Source: Pseudomonas poae (GTDB taxonomy: Bacteria > Pseudomonadota > Gammaproteobacteria > Pseudomonadales > Pseudomonadaceae). Taken from it: a DNA stretch of 64,000 nucleotides. The number at the start of each line of letters is the position of its first letter. Within the stretch, counting starts at the first letter, position 1. Under the pieces are notes generated by a model. The model was not told the DNA's origin. It made no database searches and saw nothing but the letters and a program-made list of their open reading frames with translations. The translations under genes and the position numbers were made by a program. The DNA lies in contig NZ_JYLI01000012.1 in the NCBI RefSeq assembly GCF_001439785.1, forward strand, positions 143,543 to 207,542, read 5' to 3'. Positions 1 through 7,850 of the stretch are shown here, piece after piece.

Positions 1-430
1 CACCGCCCTCGGGCACCGCATGCAAATGGGGATACTGCTCGTGCCACGGTTCCCAGAACCCCGGCTCGTTACGCGCACGATAGCCGCCATAGCCCAGCCA
101 GTGCAGTTGCATGCCGAATGCTTTGAGGTCCAGCACCGTGGGCGTGTCCTGCGGGTGACCGCGCAACAGGCCGACCGTGGCAAAACCAAAGCGCTGGCCT
201 GCCGCCGCCAACGCGTGCAGATGGTTGGAGTAGGCCCCGCCCAGGCTGATGATGCCGCTGGCACAGGCCTGCCGCGCCTGGTCCAGATGTCCGCTGAGCT
301 TGAACCATTTGTTGCCGCTGATCAGCGGGTCGATCAGGTCCAGGCGCAGCACGGCAAGCTCGACACCGCGCAGCCAATCGAGCTGCACGGGTTCAAGGGG
401 GGCATGGGGGAGCCAGTCGAAGGGACCCAT
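1..430 (-). CDS. Partial PLP-dependent D-cysteine desulfhydrase / ACC deaminase-like protein
   Basis: The first 143 residues of a fold-type II PLP enzyme are present; the 3' end lies outside the window. The protein begins MGPFDWLPHAPLEP and carries the conserved stretch LIDPLISGNKWFKL, where the lysine of GNK is the expected Schiff-base residue. GGAYSNHLHALAAAG follows as the substrate/phosphate-binding segment. Family members release ammonia and pyruvate or 2-oxobutanoate from D-cysteine or 1-aminocyclopropane-1-carboxylate. The catalytic residues that separate true ACC deaminase from D-cysteine desulfhydrase lie downstream, so the substrate is open. The stop of fadH lies upstream in the same orientation, so the two may be co-transcribed. 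Confidence 0.8.
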   Translation of the reverse strand, partial: MGPFDWLPHAPLEPVQLDWLRGVELAVLRLDLIDPLISGNKWFKLSGHLDQARQACASGIISLGGAYSNHLHALAAAGQRFGFATVGLLRGHPQDTPTVLDLKAFGMQLHWLGYGGYRARNEPGFWEPWHEQYPHLHAVPEGG

Positions 431-487
431 CGAGGTGGAACCTGCGCGAAAAAGGGGCGTTAGTTTAACACCGCCCCTGCACGGGTC

Positions 488-2527
488 TCACAGCTCGGCG
501 GCGAGGCGCGAACCCTGGTTGATGGCGCGCTTGGCGTCCAGCTCGGCCGCCACATCGGCGCCGCCAATCAGGTGCACGCTCTGACCCGCCGCGACCAGGC
601 CGTCGTGCAATTCGCGCAACGGGTCCTGTCCTGCGCAAATGACAATGTTGTCCACCGCCAGCACCTGAGGCTCGCCCTCGGCGCCGATGCGGATATGCAG
701 GCCCTCGTCATCGATCTTCAAATACTCGACGCTGTTGAGCATCTGCACCTGCTTGTTTTTGAGCCCCGTGCGGTGGATCCAGCCGGTGGTCTTGCCCAGG
801 CCGTCGCCGACCTTGGAGGCCTTGCGTTGCAGCAGGAAGACCTCACGCGCGGGCAAGTGCGGCTGCGGCTTGATGCCTGCCACGCCGCCACGCGCTTGCA
901 GGTGGGTGTCGATGCCCCATTCCTTCCAGAACGCGTCGCGATCCAGGCTGGTGGACACGCCCTGGTGAACCAGGAACTCCGAGACGTCGAAACCGATGCC
1001 GCCGGCACCGATCACGGCAACGCGCCTGCCCACGGGCTTGCGCTGCAGAATCACATCCAGATAGCTCAACACCTTGGCGTGGTCGACGCCCGCAATGGCG
1101 GGCGTACGCGGTGCGATACCAGTGGCCAGGATGATTTCGTCATAGCCGCCCGCCGCCAGCTGAGCGACATCCACGCGGGTGTTCAGCCGCAGCTCCACTT
1201 GAGTGGTTTGTAGCTTGCGCGTGAAGTAGCGCAGGGTTTCGAAGAACTCTTCCTTGCCTGGCACCCGCTTGGCAATGTTGAACTGACCGCCGATTTCGCT
1301 CGACGAATCGAACAGCGTCACTTGGTGGCCGCGCTCGGCAGCCACCGTGGCAGCGGCCAGCCCGGCCGGCCCTGCGCCGACCACGGCGATTTTTTTGCTG
1401 CGGGTGGTCGGCAGATAGTTGAGTTCGGTCTCGTAACACGCGCGCGGGTTGACCAGGCAGGTGGTCAGTTTGCCGCCAAACGTATGGTCCAGGCAGGCCT
1501 GGTTACAGCCGATGCAGGTATTGATCTCATCGGCACGTCCGGCTGCGGCCTTGTTGACGAATTCCGGGTCGGCGAGAAACGGGCGCGCCATGGAGACCAT
1601 GTCCGCATCGCCCTGGGCAAGGATCTGCTCGGCAATCTCCGGGGTGTTGATACGGTTGGTGGTGATCAGTGGGATCTGCACCGCGCCACGCAACTTGGCC
1701 GTGACTTTGCTGAACGCGCCGCGCGGCACCTTGGTGGCGATGGTCGGGATGCGCGCTTCGTGCCAGCCGATGCCGGTGTTGATAATTGTCGCGCCGGCCT
1801 GCTCGATGGCCTTGGCCAGTTGCACGATTTCTTCCCAACTGCTGCCACCTTCCACCAGGTCGAGCATCGACAGGCGAAAGATGATGATGAAATGGGGACC
1901 CACGGCTTCACGCACCCGACGCACGATGTCCACCGCCAGACGCATGCGGTTCTCGTAGCTGCCGCCCCAGCGGTCGGTGCGGTGGTTGGTGTGGGCGGCG
2001 AGAAACTGATTGATGAAGTAGCCTTCGGAGCCCATGATTTCCACGCCGTCATACTCGGCGACCTGAGCCAGCCGCGCGCACGTGACGAAATCCCGAATCT
2101 GTTTTTCGATGCCCTCTTCGTCCAGCTCTCTGGGCGTGAACGGATTGATCGGCGCCTGGATCGCGCTTGGCGCCACCTGCTTGGGGCTGTAGGCGTAACG
2201 GCCGGCATGCAGAATCTGCATGCAGATCTTGCCGCCAGCGGCGTGCACCGCCTGGGTGACGATCCTGTGCTGGTGCGCTTCTGCCTCGGTGGTCAGCTTG
2301 GCAGCGCCGGCATACACGCCGCCTTCATCATTCGGACCAATCCCGCCGGTGACCATCAGGCCGACGCCGCCCCGGGCACGCTCGGCGAAATAAGCCGCCA
2401 TACGTTCGAAACCACCGGGCTTTTCTTCCAGGCCGGTGTGCATCGAACCCATCAGGGTGCGGTTACGCAATGTGGTAAAACCCAGGTCCAACGGGGCCAG
2501 CAGGTGCGGGTAGGCAGCAGCGGTCAT
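488..2527 (-). CDS. fadH: 2,4-dienoyl-CoA reductase (NADPH), FadH
   Basis: This 679-residue protein matches the usual FadH size. An old-yellow-enzyme TIM barrel (about residues 1-350) contains the active-site stretch MGSEGYFINQFLAAHTNHR. A four-cysteine iron-sulfur motif follows (CIGCNQACLD, then CLVNP). The C-terminal FAD/NAD(P)H half carries the dinucleotide motif VVGAGPAGLAAA and a second one, VIGAGGIGFDVSEF. The enzyme reduces 2,4-dienoyl-CoA during beta-oxidation of polyunsaturated fatty acids. I start at the ATG reading MTAAAYPHLL, which has GGAG at good spacing; a 17-codon upstream extension in frame looks non-coding. Confidence 0.95.
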   Translation of the reverse strand: MTAAAYPHLLAPLDLGFTTLRNRTLMGSMHTGLEEKPGGFERMAAYFAERARGGVGLMVTGGIGPNDEGGVYAGAAKLTTEAEAHQHRIVTQAVHAAGGKICMQILHAGRYAYSPKQVAPSAIQAPINPFTPRELDEEGIEKQIRDFVTCARLAQVAEYDGVEIMGSEGYFINQFLAAHTNHRTDRWGGSYENRMRLAVDIVRRVREAVGPHFIIIFRLSMLDLVEGGSSWEEIVQLAKAIEQAGATIINTGIGWHEARIPTIATKVPRGAFSKVTAKLRGAVQIPLITTNRINTPEIAEQILAQGDADMVSMARPFLADPEFVNKAAAGRADEINTCIGCNQACLDHTFGGKLTTCLVNPRACYETELNYLPTTRSKKIAVVGAGPAGLAAATVAAERGHQVTLFDSSSEIGGQFNIAKRVPGKEEFFETLRYFTRKLQTTQVELRLNTRVDVAQLAAGGYDEIILATGIAPRTPAIAGVDHAKVLSYLDVILQRKPVGRRVAVIGAGGIGFDVSEFLVHQGVSTSLDRDAFWKEWGIDTHLQARGGVAGIKPQPHLPAREVFLLQRKASKVGDGLGKTTGWIHRTGLKNKQVQMLNSVEYLKIDDEGLHIRIGAEGEPQVLAVDNIVICAGQDPLRELHDGLVAAGQSVHLIGGADVAAELDAKRAINQGSRLAAEL

Positions 2528-2786
2528 GGTACAGCTCCACAACGGATCATCACGGGACGTGGAGCATTCGAATGACACCCCATCGGTTTATGTTCAACAG
2601 ATTAAGAGGCGACAGGCTGCCACTCAATGACCCAAACTAACAACTTGTTAACCTGAATGCACAGCATCTGTTTCCCACCCGCGCAATAATTCAGCGTACC
2701 TATCAACCCCATCCACTTTGCTGACTTCAGGTAATCGCGCAGCGCCTGCATCCTGAGACCACGCCGCCCTCGTAGGACTGAGAAAA

Positions 2787-4292
2787 ATGCCCACATCCTT
2801 ATCAGCGTTGACTGAGCACACGCCCGCGCCCGCGCCCGAGGTGGATGAGGTGCTCGACAGCATCATTGCGATGGTGTCGGCGCATTTTGCGACGCCGGAC
2901 CCGCATACGCGCGCACCGATGAGCGAGCAGGACAACCTGTTCCTGCACAACGCCGCCGCGGTGGCCGCCGCCCGATTGGATTTCATTCACGACAAGCACT
3001 TCATCGATGCGCTGACCGGGCTGTCCAATCGCGAGTGTTTTGAACGCGACGTTGCGAAAGGCGCGGCAGGCCTGCCGGAGCGCCTGGCCATACTGATCGA
3101 GCCACTGACCGCATTCGGCATGGACAGGCTGGTAAAAGCCCTGGGCCTGGACTGTTTCGTCGAGTTCATGCTTGGGGTGAAAAATGTACTCGCCTCGGCA
3201 CTGCCCGGGCATGCCCGTCTGTATCGCGCCGGCACGCTGAGCTTCGCCGTGCTGATGGATGATGACTCCGAAGTTGACCTGCCTGCGCTTATCCAGCGAC
3301 TCACCGCTGCCCTCGCGCAGCCGGTGCACTTTCAGAATGTGCCGGTGTTCGCCGATGTCGGCATCGGCGTACTGAGGATCGGACCCAACGCCGTGCCGCC
3401 TGTCGATAACGTGCGGTTGATGGCCAGCGTGACGGACACGGCACGGCGTTCCGAGCATCGATGGCTGTATTACGACGCTACCATCGATGCCCACGCACAG
3501 CGCAGCGCAATGCTGCTTCACTCGATCGAATCCGCGTTGCTCGCGCCGGACCAGTTGCGCCTGGAATATCAGCCTCGCATCAATCTGGCCAACAAATGCT
3601 GCGACTCGGTCGAGGCGCTTTTGCGCTGGACGCATCCGGTACTGGGAGAAATCGGGCCAGCCGAATTCATCGGCCTGGCAGAGACCACCGCCGCCATTCG
3701 CCATATCACCAGTTGGGTGGTGAGAAACGTATGCAAGCAGATAGACGCGTGGAGAAACCAGGGCCTGCACCTGAACGTGTCGCTCAATGTGTCATCGATA
3801 GACCTCACCGATGGCCAATTGATTGATGAGCTGACCCACTCACTGGCGCAGTTCAACCTGGCGCCGCAGTGCATTGAACTGGAGTTCACCGAAAGCGTGC
3901 TGATTCCCGACTTCGATGCCGTCCAGCATCAGCTCATGCGCCTGCACCAGTTGGGCGTGGCCATCGCCATCGACGACTTTGGAAGCGGCTACAGCAACTG
4001 GCGGTATTTGCGGGACATTCCCGCCAAAAGCGTCAAGCTCGACCGCTCACTGCTGGTGGATCTACGGCCCGACACCAGCAATTGGCATATCGTCAAAGGC
4101 ATCATCAGCCTGGCGCGAAACCTCAATCTCACCGTGGTGGCCGAGGGCGTGGAAACCCTTTTGAACTACCGACTCTTGCGTGACTGGCAATGCCATCAGG
4201 GCCAAGGCTATTTCTTCTGTAAACCCCTGTCACCCGCCGCCCTGCGTGAATGGGTCGCAGGCGGGCAATGCTTTGAGGGCCTCAAAGAATAA
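2787..4292 (+). CDS. Cyclic-di-GMP phosphodiesterase with degenerate GGDEF and intact EAL domain
   Basis: The 501-residue protein has no evident membrane segment. A GGDEF-like domain lies at about residues 70-230; it keeps the early DALTGLSNRE stretch, but the GGDEF signature is replaced by GTLSF, so cyclase activity is unlikely. The EAL domain (about 235-490) keeps EALLRW, NVSS, ELEFTES, IDDFGSGYS, KLDRSL, VAEGVET and GQGYFF. These are the metal- and substrate-binding residues of active phosphodiesterases. It should hydrolyse c-di-GMP, with the dead GGDEF half possibly acting as a GTP sensor. No sensory domain is recognisable in the first 70 residues. It stands alone between fadH and a nitrilase-like gene. 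Confidence 0.88.
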   Translation: MPTSLSALTEHTPAPAPEVDEVLDSIIAMVSAHFATPDPHTRAPMSEQDNLFLHNAAAVAAARLDFIHDKHFIDALTGLSNRECFERDVAKGAAGLPERLAILIEPLTAFGMDRLVKALGLDCFVEFMLGVKNVLASALPGHARLYRAGTLSFAVLMDDDSEVDLPALIQRLTAALAQPVHFQNVPVFADVGIGVLRIGPNAVPPVDNVRLMASVTDTARRSEHRWLYYDATIDAHAQRSAMLLHSIESALLAPDQLRLEYQPRINLANKCCDSVEALLRWTHPVLGEIGPAEFIGLAETTAAIRHITSWVVRNVCKQIDAWRNQGLHLNVSLNVSSIDLTDGQLIDELTHSLAQFNLAPQCIELEFTESVLIPDFDAVQHQLMRLHQLGVAIAIDDFGSGYSNWRYLRDIPAKSVKLDRSLLVDLRPDTSNWHIVKGIISLARNLNLTVVAEGVETLLNYRLLRDWQCHQGQGYFFCKPLSPAALREWVAGGQCFEGLKE

Positions 4293-4483
4293 AGCCGCGC
4301 AGGAACCAAGCCGGACGATCCGGTTCCAACGCGCAAGCGTCAGCATTGGCGAAAATGGCCACCGTGGCGAGGAAAACGCCGCGCATCGCCCCAATAATTC
4401 CTGTAACCCGCCGACTCTGTGTATCCTCATTCGCACGTCAGTCGAAAATTCATGCCCCGTCCCAGGTTCGTTGTCCGTTATCC

Positions 4484-5614
4484 ATGCGTAAACTCTTAGC
4501 CCTCACCGTCACCATGGCCCTGGTTGCCGCCCTCACCGCCTATCTGGTCTGGACCCAGGATCGCCCCGTGGCGCATTACCTGTCGGACCTGCGCATCAAT
4601 GTCGCCGTCAACCAGGGCCAGCCTGCCGATCGGGGCAACCTGCTGGGCATCCAGCCGGAGCTGTTCCCCGCCGATTACCAGAGTGTGGAGCGCCTGCACC
4701 TTAAACTCGCAGCCTACCTGCAAAAGGCCCGCGACGAGGGCTTGATCAACGACAAGACTATCGTGGTGATGCCCGAACATATCGGCACCTGGCTGATGCT
4801 CGTCGGCGAAAAAAACGAGTTGTACCAGGCCACTCATTGGCAGGACGCAATGAGCTGGCTGGCGCTCAGCAATCCGTTGTCGTTCGCGCGCTCGTGGATC
4901 AGCGCCACTGGCGGCGACCGCATGAACGACGCCTACCTGCGCATGAAAGCCGAAGCCATGGCGCGCGACTATCAGCTGCTGTTCGGCGGCCTGGCCAAGG
5001 AATTCGGGGTAACGCTGGTGGCCGGTTCCATCGCCCTGCCCAACCCAAGCGTAAGCCAGGGACAACTGCAGGTCGGCCATGGCCCGCTGTATAACGCCAG
5101 CGTGGTATTTGCCGCCGACGGCCTGGCAGTAGGCCAGCCGCAACGCCAGTTCTACCCGATCTACGATGAGCGCGGCTTTATCGAGCCGGGTGATGAAAAC
5201 ATCGTCAATGTAGTGGACACCCCGGCCGGCCGCCTGGGCATTCTGATCGGCAGTGATAGCTGGTACCCCGACAACTACCGCAAGCTCAACGAACAAGGCG
5301 CTCAACTGATCTCGGTGCCGGCGTATGTGATCGGTCGCGACACCTGGGACCGCCCATGGCGCGGTTTCAAAAGCGTGTCCACCCCAACAGAAATCAGCCT
5401 CAAGCCCGAGGAGCTCAGCGAGGGTCAGGCCTGGCATCGCCTGACGTTGATCAGTCAGCAACCGATCAGCCAGGCCACCGCCGGCATGAGTGTGTTCCAG
5501 CGTGGACAATTCTGGGACCTGGGCAGCTCCGGCCAGAGCTTTTTGAGCAGCAACGGCCAGGTGTTTGCCGACGGCAGCGCCCGTGGCGCACGCCTGCTGA
5601 ACATCTGGCTGTAA
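4484..5614 (+). CDS. Membrane-anchored nitrilase-superfamily protein lacking catalytic residues
   Basis: The 376-residue protein starts at MRKLLALTVTMALVA, a single N-terminal membrane anchor or signal. The rest has carbon-nitrogen hydrolase features: VVMPEHIGTW holds the catalytic-type glutamate, and LGILIGSDSWYP sits where active members have an I-C-x-D/E-x-x-x-P nucleophile elbow. Here the cysteine position is glycine. The expected catalytic lysine also appears replaced (QPQRQFYP). The protein is therefore probably not an amidase in the usual way. It lies 4 bases before an AraC-family regulator and is likely co-transcribed with it. The family call is a motif reading; a longer start upstream is possible but looks non-coding. 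Confidence 0.7.
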   Translation: MRKLLALTVTMALVAALTAYLVWTQDRPVAHYLSDLRINVAVNQGQPADRGNLLGIQPELFPADYQSVERLHLKLAAYLQKARDEGLINDKTIVVMPEHIGTWLMLVGEKNELYQATHWQDAMSWLALSNPLSFARSWISATGGDRMNDAYLRMKAEAMARDYQLLFGGLAKEFGVTLVAGSIALPNPSVSQGQLQVGHGPLYNASVVFAADGLAVGQPQRQFYPIYDERGFIEPGDENIVNVVDTPAGRLGILIGSDSWYPDNYRKLNEQGAQLISVPAYVIGRDTWDRPWRGFKSVSTPTEISLKPEELSEGQAWHRLTLISQQPISQATAGMSVFQRGQFWDLGSSGQSFLSSNGQVFADGSARGARLLNIWL

Positions 5615-5618
5615 CAGC

Positions 5619-6653
5619 GTGAAGCCGGTGCGACTGGGGGACTTGTCGGTCGGCTTCCTGCACAGCCTGGCCGACGCGATCCAAAGCCATGGCCTCGATC
5701 CGCAACCGCTGCTGCTGCACTACGGCTTTGATCCTGCGCGCCTCGCTGAAGCCGGCGCACGCTTGTCGATCCCGCGCTATATGCGCCTGGGCCATGCGGC
5801 CATCCAACTCACCGGCGACCCGGGCCTGGGCCTGCGCATGGGCAGGCTCAGCCGGCTGAGTCAAGCGGGCCTGGCGGGCGTCACGGCAGCCCAGGCGCCC
5901 ACGGTGCGCGAGGCCGCTCGCACGCTTACGCGCTTCGAAGCGCTCTACGGCTCCAACTATCGAGGCCAATCCAGCTTTCATGAGGATGCAGAAGGCGCGT
6001 GGCTAAGGTTCTACTCCATAAGCCCCTACAACGCCTATAACCGCTTCGTGGTGGACTCAATCATCGCTGGCTGGCTGCACCAACTGTCGAGCCTTGCACA
6101 ACAGACCGTGCAGGCGCAGCGCATTGACATCGAATTCGAAGCACCGGACTACCACGAACAATACGGTGTGCTGGCGCAAGGCCCGATCCACTTTGGCGCC
6201 GAGGCCAACCAGTTGCGCCTGAGTCAACACAGCCTGGCCCTGCGCAATCCGCAGCATTGCCCGAGTACCTGGCAACTGTTGCTACAGCTGTGTGAAAGGG
6301 AATTGGAGCAGTTGACACGCACCCGCAGCCTGCGCGAGCGCATCACCCGTTTGCTCGGGCCAATGCTCAATGGCGGCCGGGAACCCGACCTTGAAGAAGT
6401 GGCGGCACGCTTGAAGCTGCCGATCTGGACACTGCGGCGCAAACTGGCCGACGAAGGCACCCGGTTTCGCGCCATTCTCAACGACACCCGCCGCGACCTG
6501 GCCATGACCTACATTCGCGATACGGAACTGGCGTTCGGCGAGATCGCCTACCTGCTCGGCTTTGCATCGGCCCAGGCGTTTCAACGGGCCTTCAGACGCT
6601 GGAACAACCAGACCCCAGGGGAATTTCGCCGCAGTCAGCGGCATTCCGCCTGA
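5619..6653 (+). CDS. AraC family transcriptional regulator
   Basis: The 344-residue protein starts with GTG 4 bases after the preceding stop. An N-terminal arabinose-binding-like effector domain of the type found in OruR/ArgR-like Pseudomonas regulators covers about residues 15-200. The C-terminal AraC/XylS double helix-turn-helix (about 245-340) shows the signature IAYLLGFASAQAFQRAFRRW. Tight spacing to the nitrilase-like gene implies one transcript and possible control of that gene. The effector is unknown. Confidence 0.88.
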   Translation: MKPVRLGDLSVGFLHSLADAIQSHGLDPQPLLLHYGFDPARLAEAGARLSIPRYMRLGHAAIQLTGDPGLGLRMGRLSRLSQAGLAGVTAAQAPTVREAARTLTRFEALYGSNYRGQSSFHEDAEGAWLRFYSISPYNAYNRFVVDSIIAGWLHQLSSLAQQTVQAQRIDIEFEAPDYHEQYGVLAQGPIHFGAEANQLRLSQHSLALRNPQHCPSTWQLLLQLCERELEQLTRTRSLRERITRLLGPMLNGGREPDLEEVAARLKLPIWTLRRKLADEGTRFRAILNDTRRDLAMTYIRDTELAFGEIAYLLGFASAQAFQRAFRRWNNQTPGEFRRSQRHSA

Positions 6654-6661
6654 AGTCGGGG

Positions 6662-6748
6662 TTACAACTCGGTGGCGTCGTCGACCGGATCCAGCGGATC
6701 CAGTTCAAAGGCCTGATACTCCAGCAGTTCTTCCTGATAATCGTCCAT
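6662..6748 (-). CDS. Small acidic protein of 28 residues
   Basis: A short reading frame on the minus strand encodes MDDYQEELLEYQAFELDPLD and continues PVDDATEL to a TAA stop. It is preceded by a strong AAGGAG ribosome-binding site six bases before the ATG. The protein is very acidic (about eleven Asp/Glu, one Lys/Arg-free sequence) with no membrane segment. I do not recognise a family or function. The excellent Shine-Dalgarno and non-random composition make it a credible small gene; it lies convergent to the AraC regulator. Confidence 0.6.
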   Translation of the reverse strand: MDDYQEELLEYQAFELDPLDPVDDATEL

Positions 6749-6867
6749 GGTGAGCTCCTTTTGGATAGCGATGACAGGTTAATGACCTGCATCACCAGCC
6801 TAAAGTGCCGTCATGACGAAAAAAAGTCAGCACCGTGACGTTCCTGCACTTGAGGATGTGGCAAGGC

Positions 6868-7671
6868 TCAAGGCTGCGTTGGCAGCGGCGGAATCGCCTC
6901 GGTGGGCGCCGGCAGGCTTGGATTGGTCGGCGAAGGTGCCGGCTCGGCTGCAGGTGCCGCTGCGGGCTCTGTCTGCGGCGCAATCGGCGCTGCCTCAGGT
7001 GGCGGCGCAAGCGGCTGAGACGCGGCTGGCTCTTCTTTCGGCGCCTCAACCTTCTCGGTTGCCGGCGCAGTCAAGGGCGCAGCCTTGGGTTCGGGCATGC
7101 CCAGTTCTGCCTTGGGCGTCTCCGGAATGTGCGCAGCCTTCTTCACTTCCTGGGGCAGGAAGACGTCCACCAGCGCAAAGTAGCGGTCGTAGAACTTGGG
7201 CGCTGAAACCGTCTCACTTGCCACTTTCACCATCGAGTCATCGGTGGAGCCGATGGGCATCGATACTGAGCCCAGCACACCCACGCCGAGGCTCGCAGAG
7301 TTATTGACCTTCTTCAGCGCATATCGGTCCTGCAAGGCGTTGGCGAACATCGTCGAATGCTTGCCACTGCCATCATCGGCGCACACCACGTTGAAGCTGA
7401 TCTGCAGGTGCGTCTCGCCGGTCTGCTGGAAGCTCTTGTTGCCCACCACCAGCTTCGGATCGCTGCTGGTGATGATGTAGCCCTGGCTGAGCAATGCACG
7501 CCGGGCAGCTTCGCACGCCGCGACATCGCTGACCGGGTAATCACGGGAAAACGTGCCGGAGTCGTCGAAGTTCTCATGCTCATAAATAGCGGTCTTGGGT
7601 GACGAGCAGCCCGCAGCGCCCGCCAGCACCAGCGCCAGCCCGAGGCCACGCAAGTGAAATGATGTCGACAT
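6868..7671 (-). CDS. DUF2242-type lipoprotein with proline/alanine-rich tail
   Basis: The 267-residue protein starts with a signal peptide ending in a lipobox (LAGAAGCSS, cysteine near residue 22), so it should be anchored in the envelope. Residues 25-180 resemble the DUF2242 family (FSRDYPVSDVAACEAARRAL and YIITSSDPKLVVGNKSFQ). The last 85 residues are a low-complexity Pro/Ala/Glu-rich tail that may cross periplasm or peptidoglycan. Function is unknown. It lies downstream of ppiD, separated by a strong terminator, so it is transcribed separately. Confidence 0.8.
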   Translation of the reverse strand: MSTSFHLRGLGLALVLAGAAGCSSPKTAIYEHENFDDSGTFSRDYPVSDVAACEAARRALLSQGYIITSSDPKLVVGNKSFQQTGETHLQISFNVVCADDGSGKHSTMFANALQDRYALKKVNNSASLGVGVLGSVSMPIGSTDDSMVKVASETVSAPKFYDRYFALVDVFLPQEVKKAAHIPETPKAELGMPEPKAAPLTAPATEKVEAPKEEPAASQPLAPPPEAAPIAPQTEPAAAPAAEPAPSPTNPSLPAPTEAIPPLPTQP

Positions 7672-7799
7672 CGAAAATCCTGAGAAAAACAGTCCGGCCG
7701 GTATTGTGCAACAGAACGGCCCCCGGGCGCGCGCATTCCTGTCAGTAAAAATTCCAGACCCTTGCGATATTAGCGCTTCACTATTGGATCGACAGGCGA

Positions 7800-7838
7800 A
7801 AAAAAAGACCCCGGCCTTTTCAGGGCGGGGTCTTTCTG
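7800..7838 (-). terminator. Rho-independent terminator after ppiD
   Basis: Read on the minus strand, AAAGACCCCG pairs with CGGGGTCTTT around a short loop and is followed by a run of T. It lies just past the ppiD stop. Confidence 0.88.
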
Positions 7839-7850
7839 TTCAAGCCGACA

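Noticed and set aside
4310..4335. Terminator after the EAL gene
   Set aside because: A six-pair hairpin (GGAACC/GGTTCC) without a T-run; not convincing.
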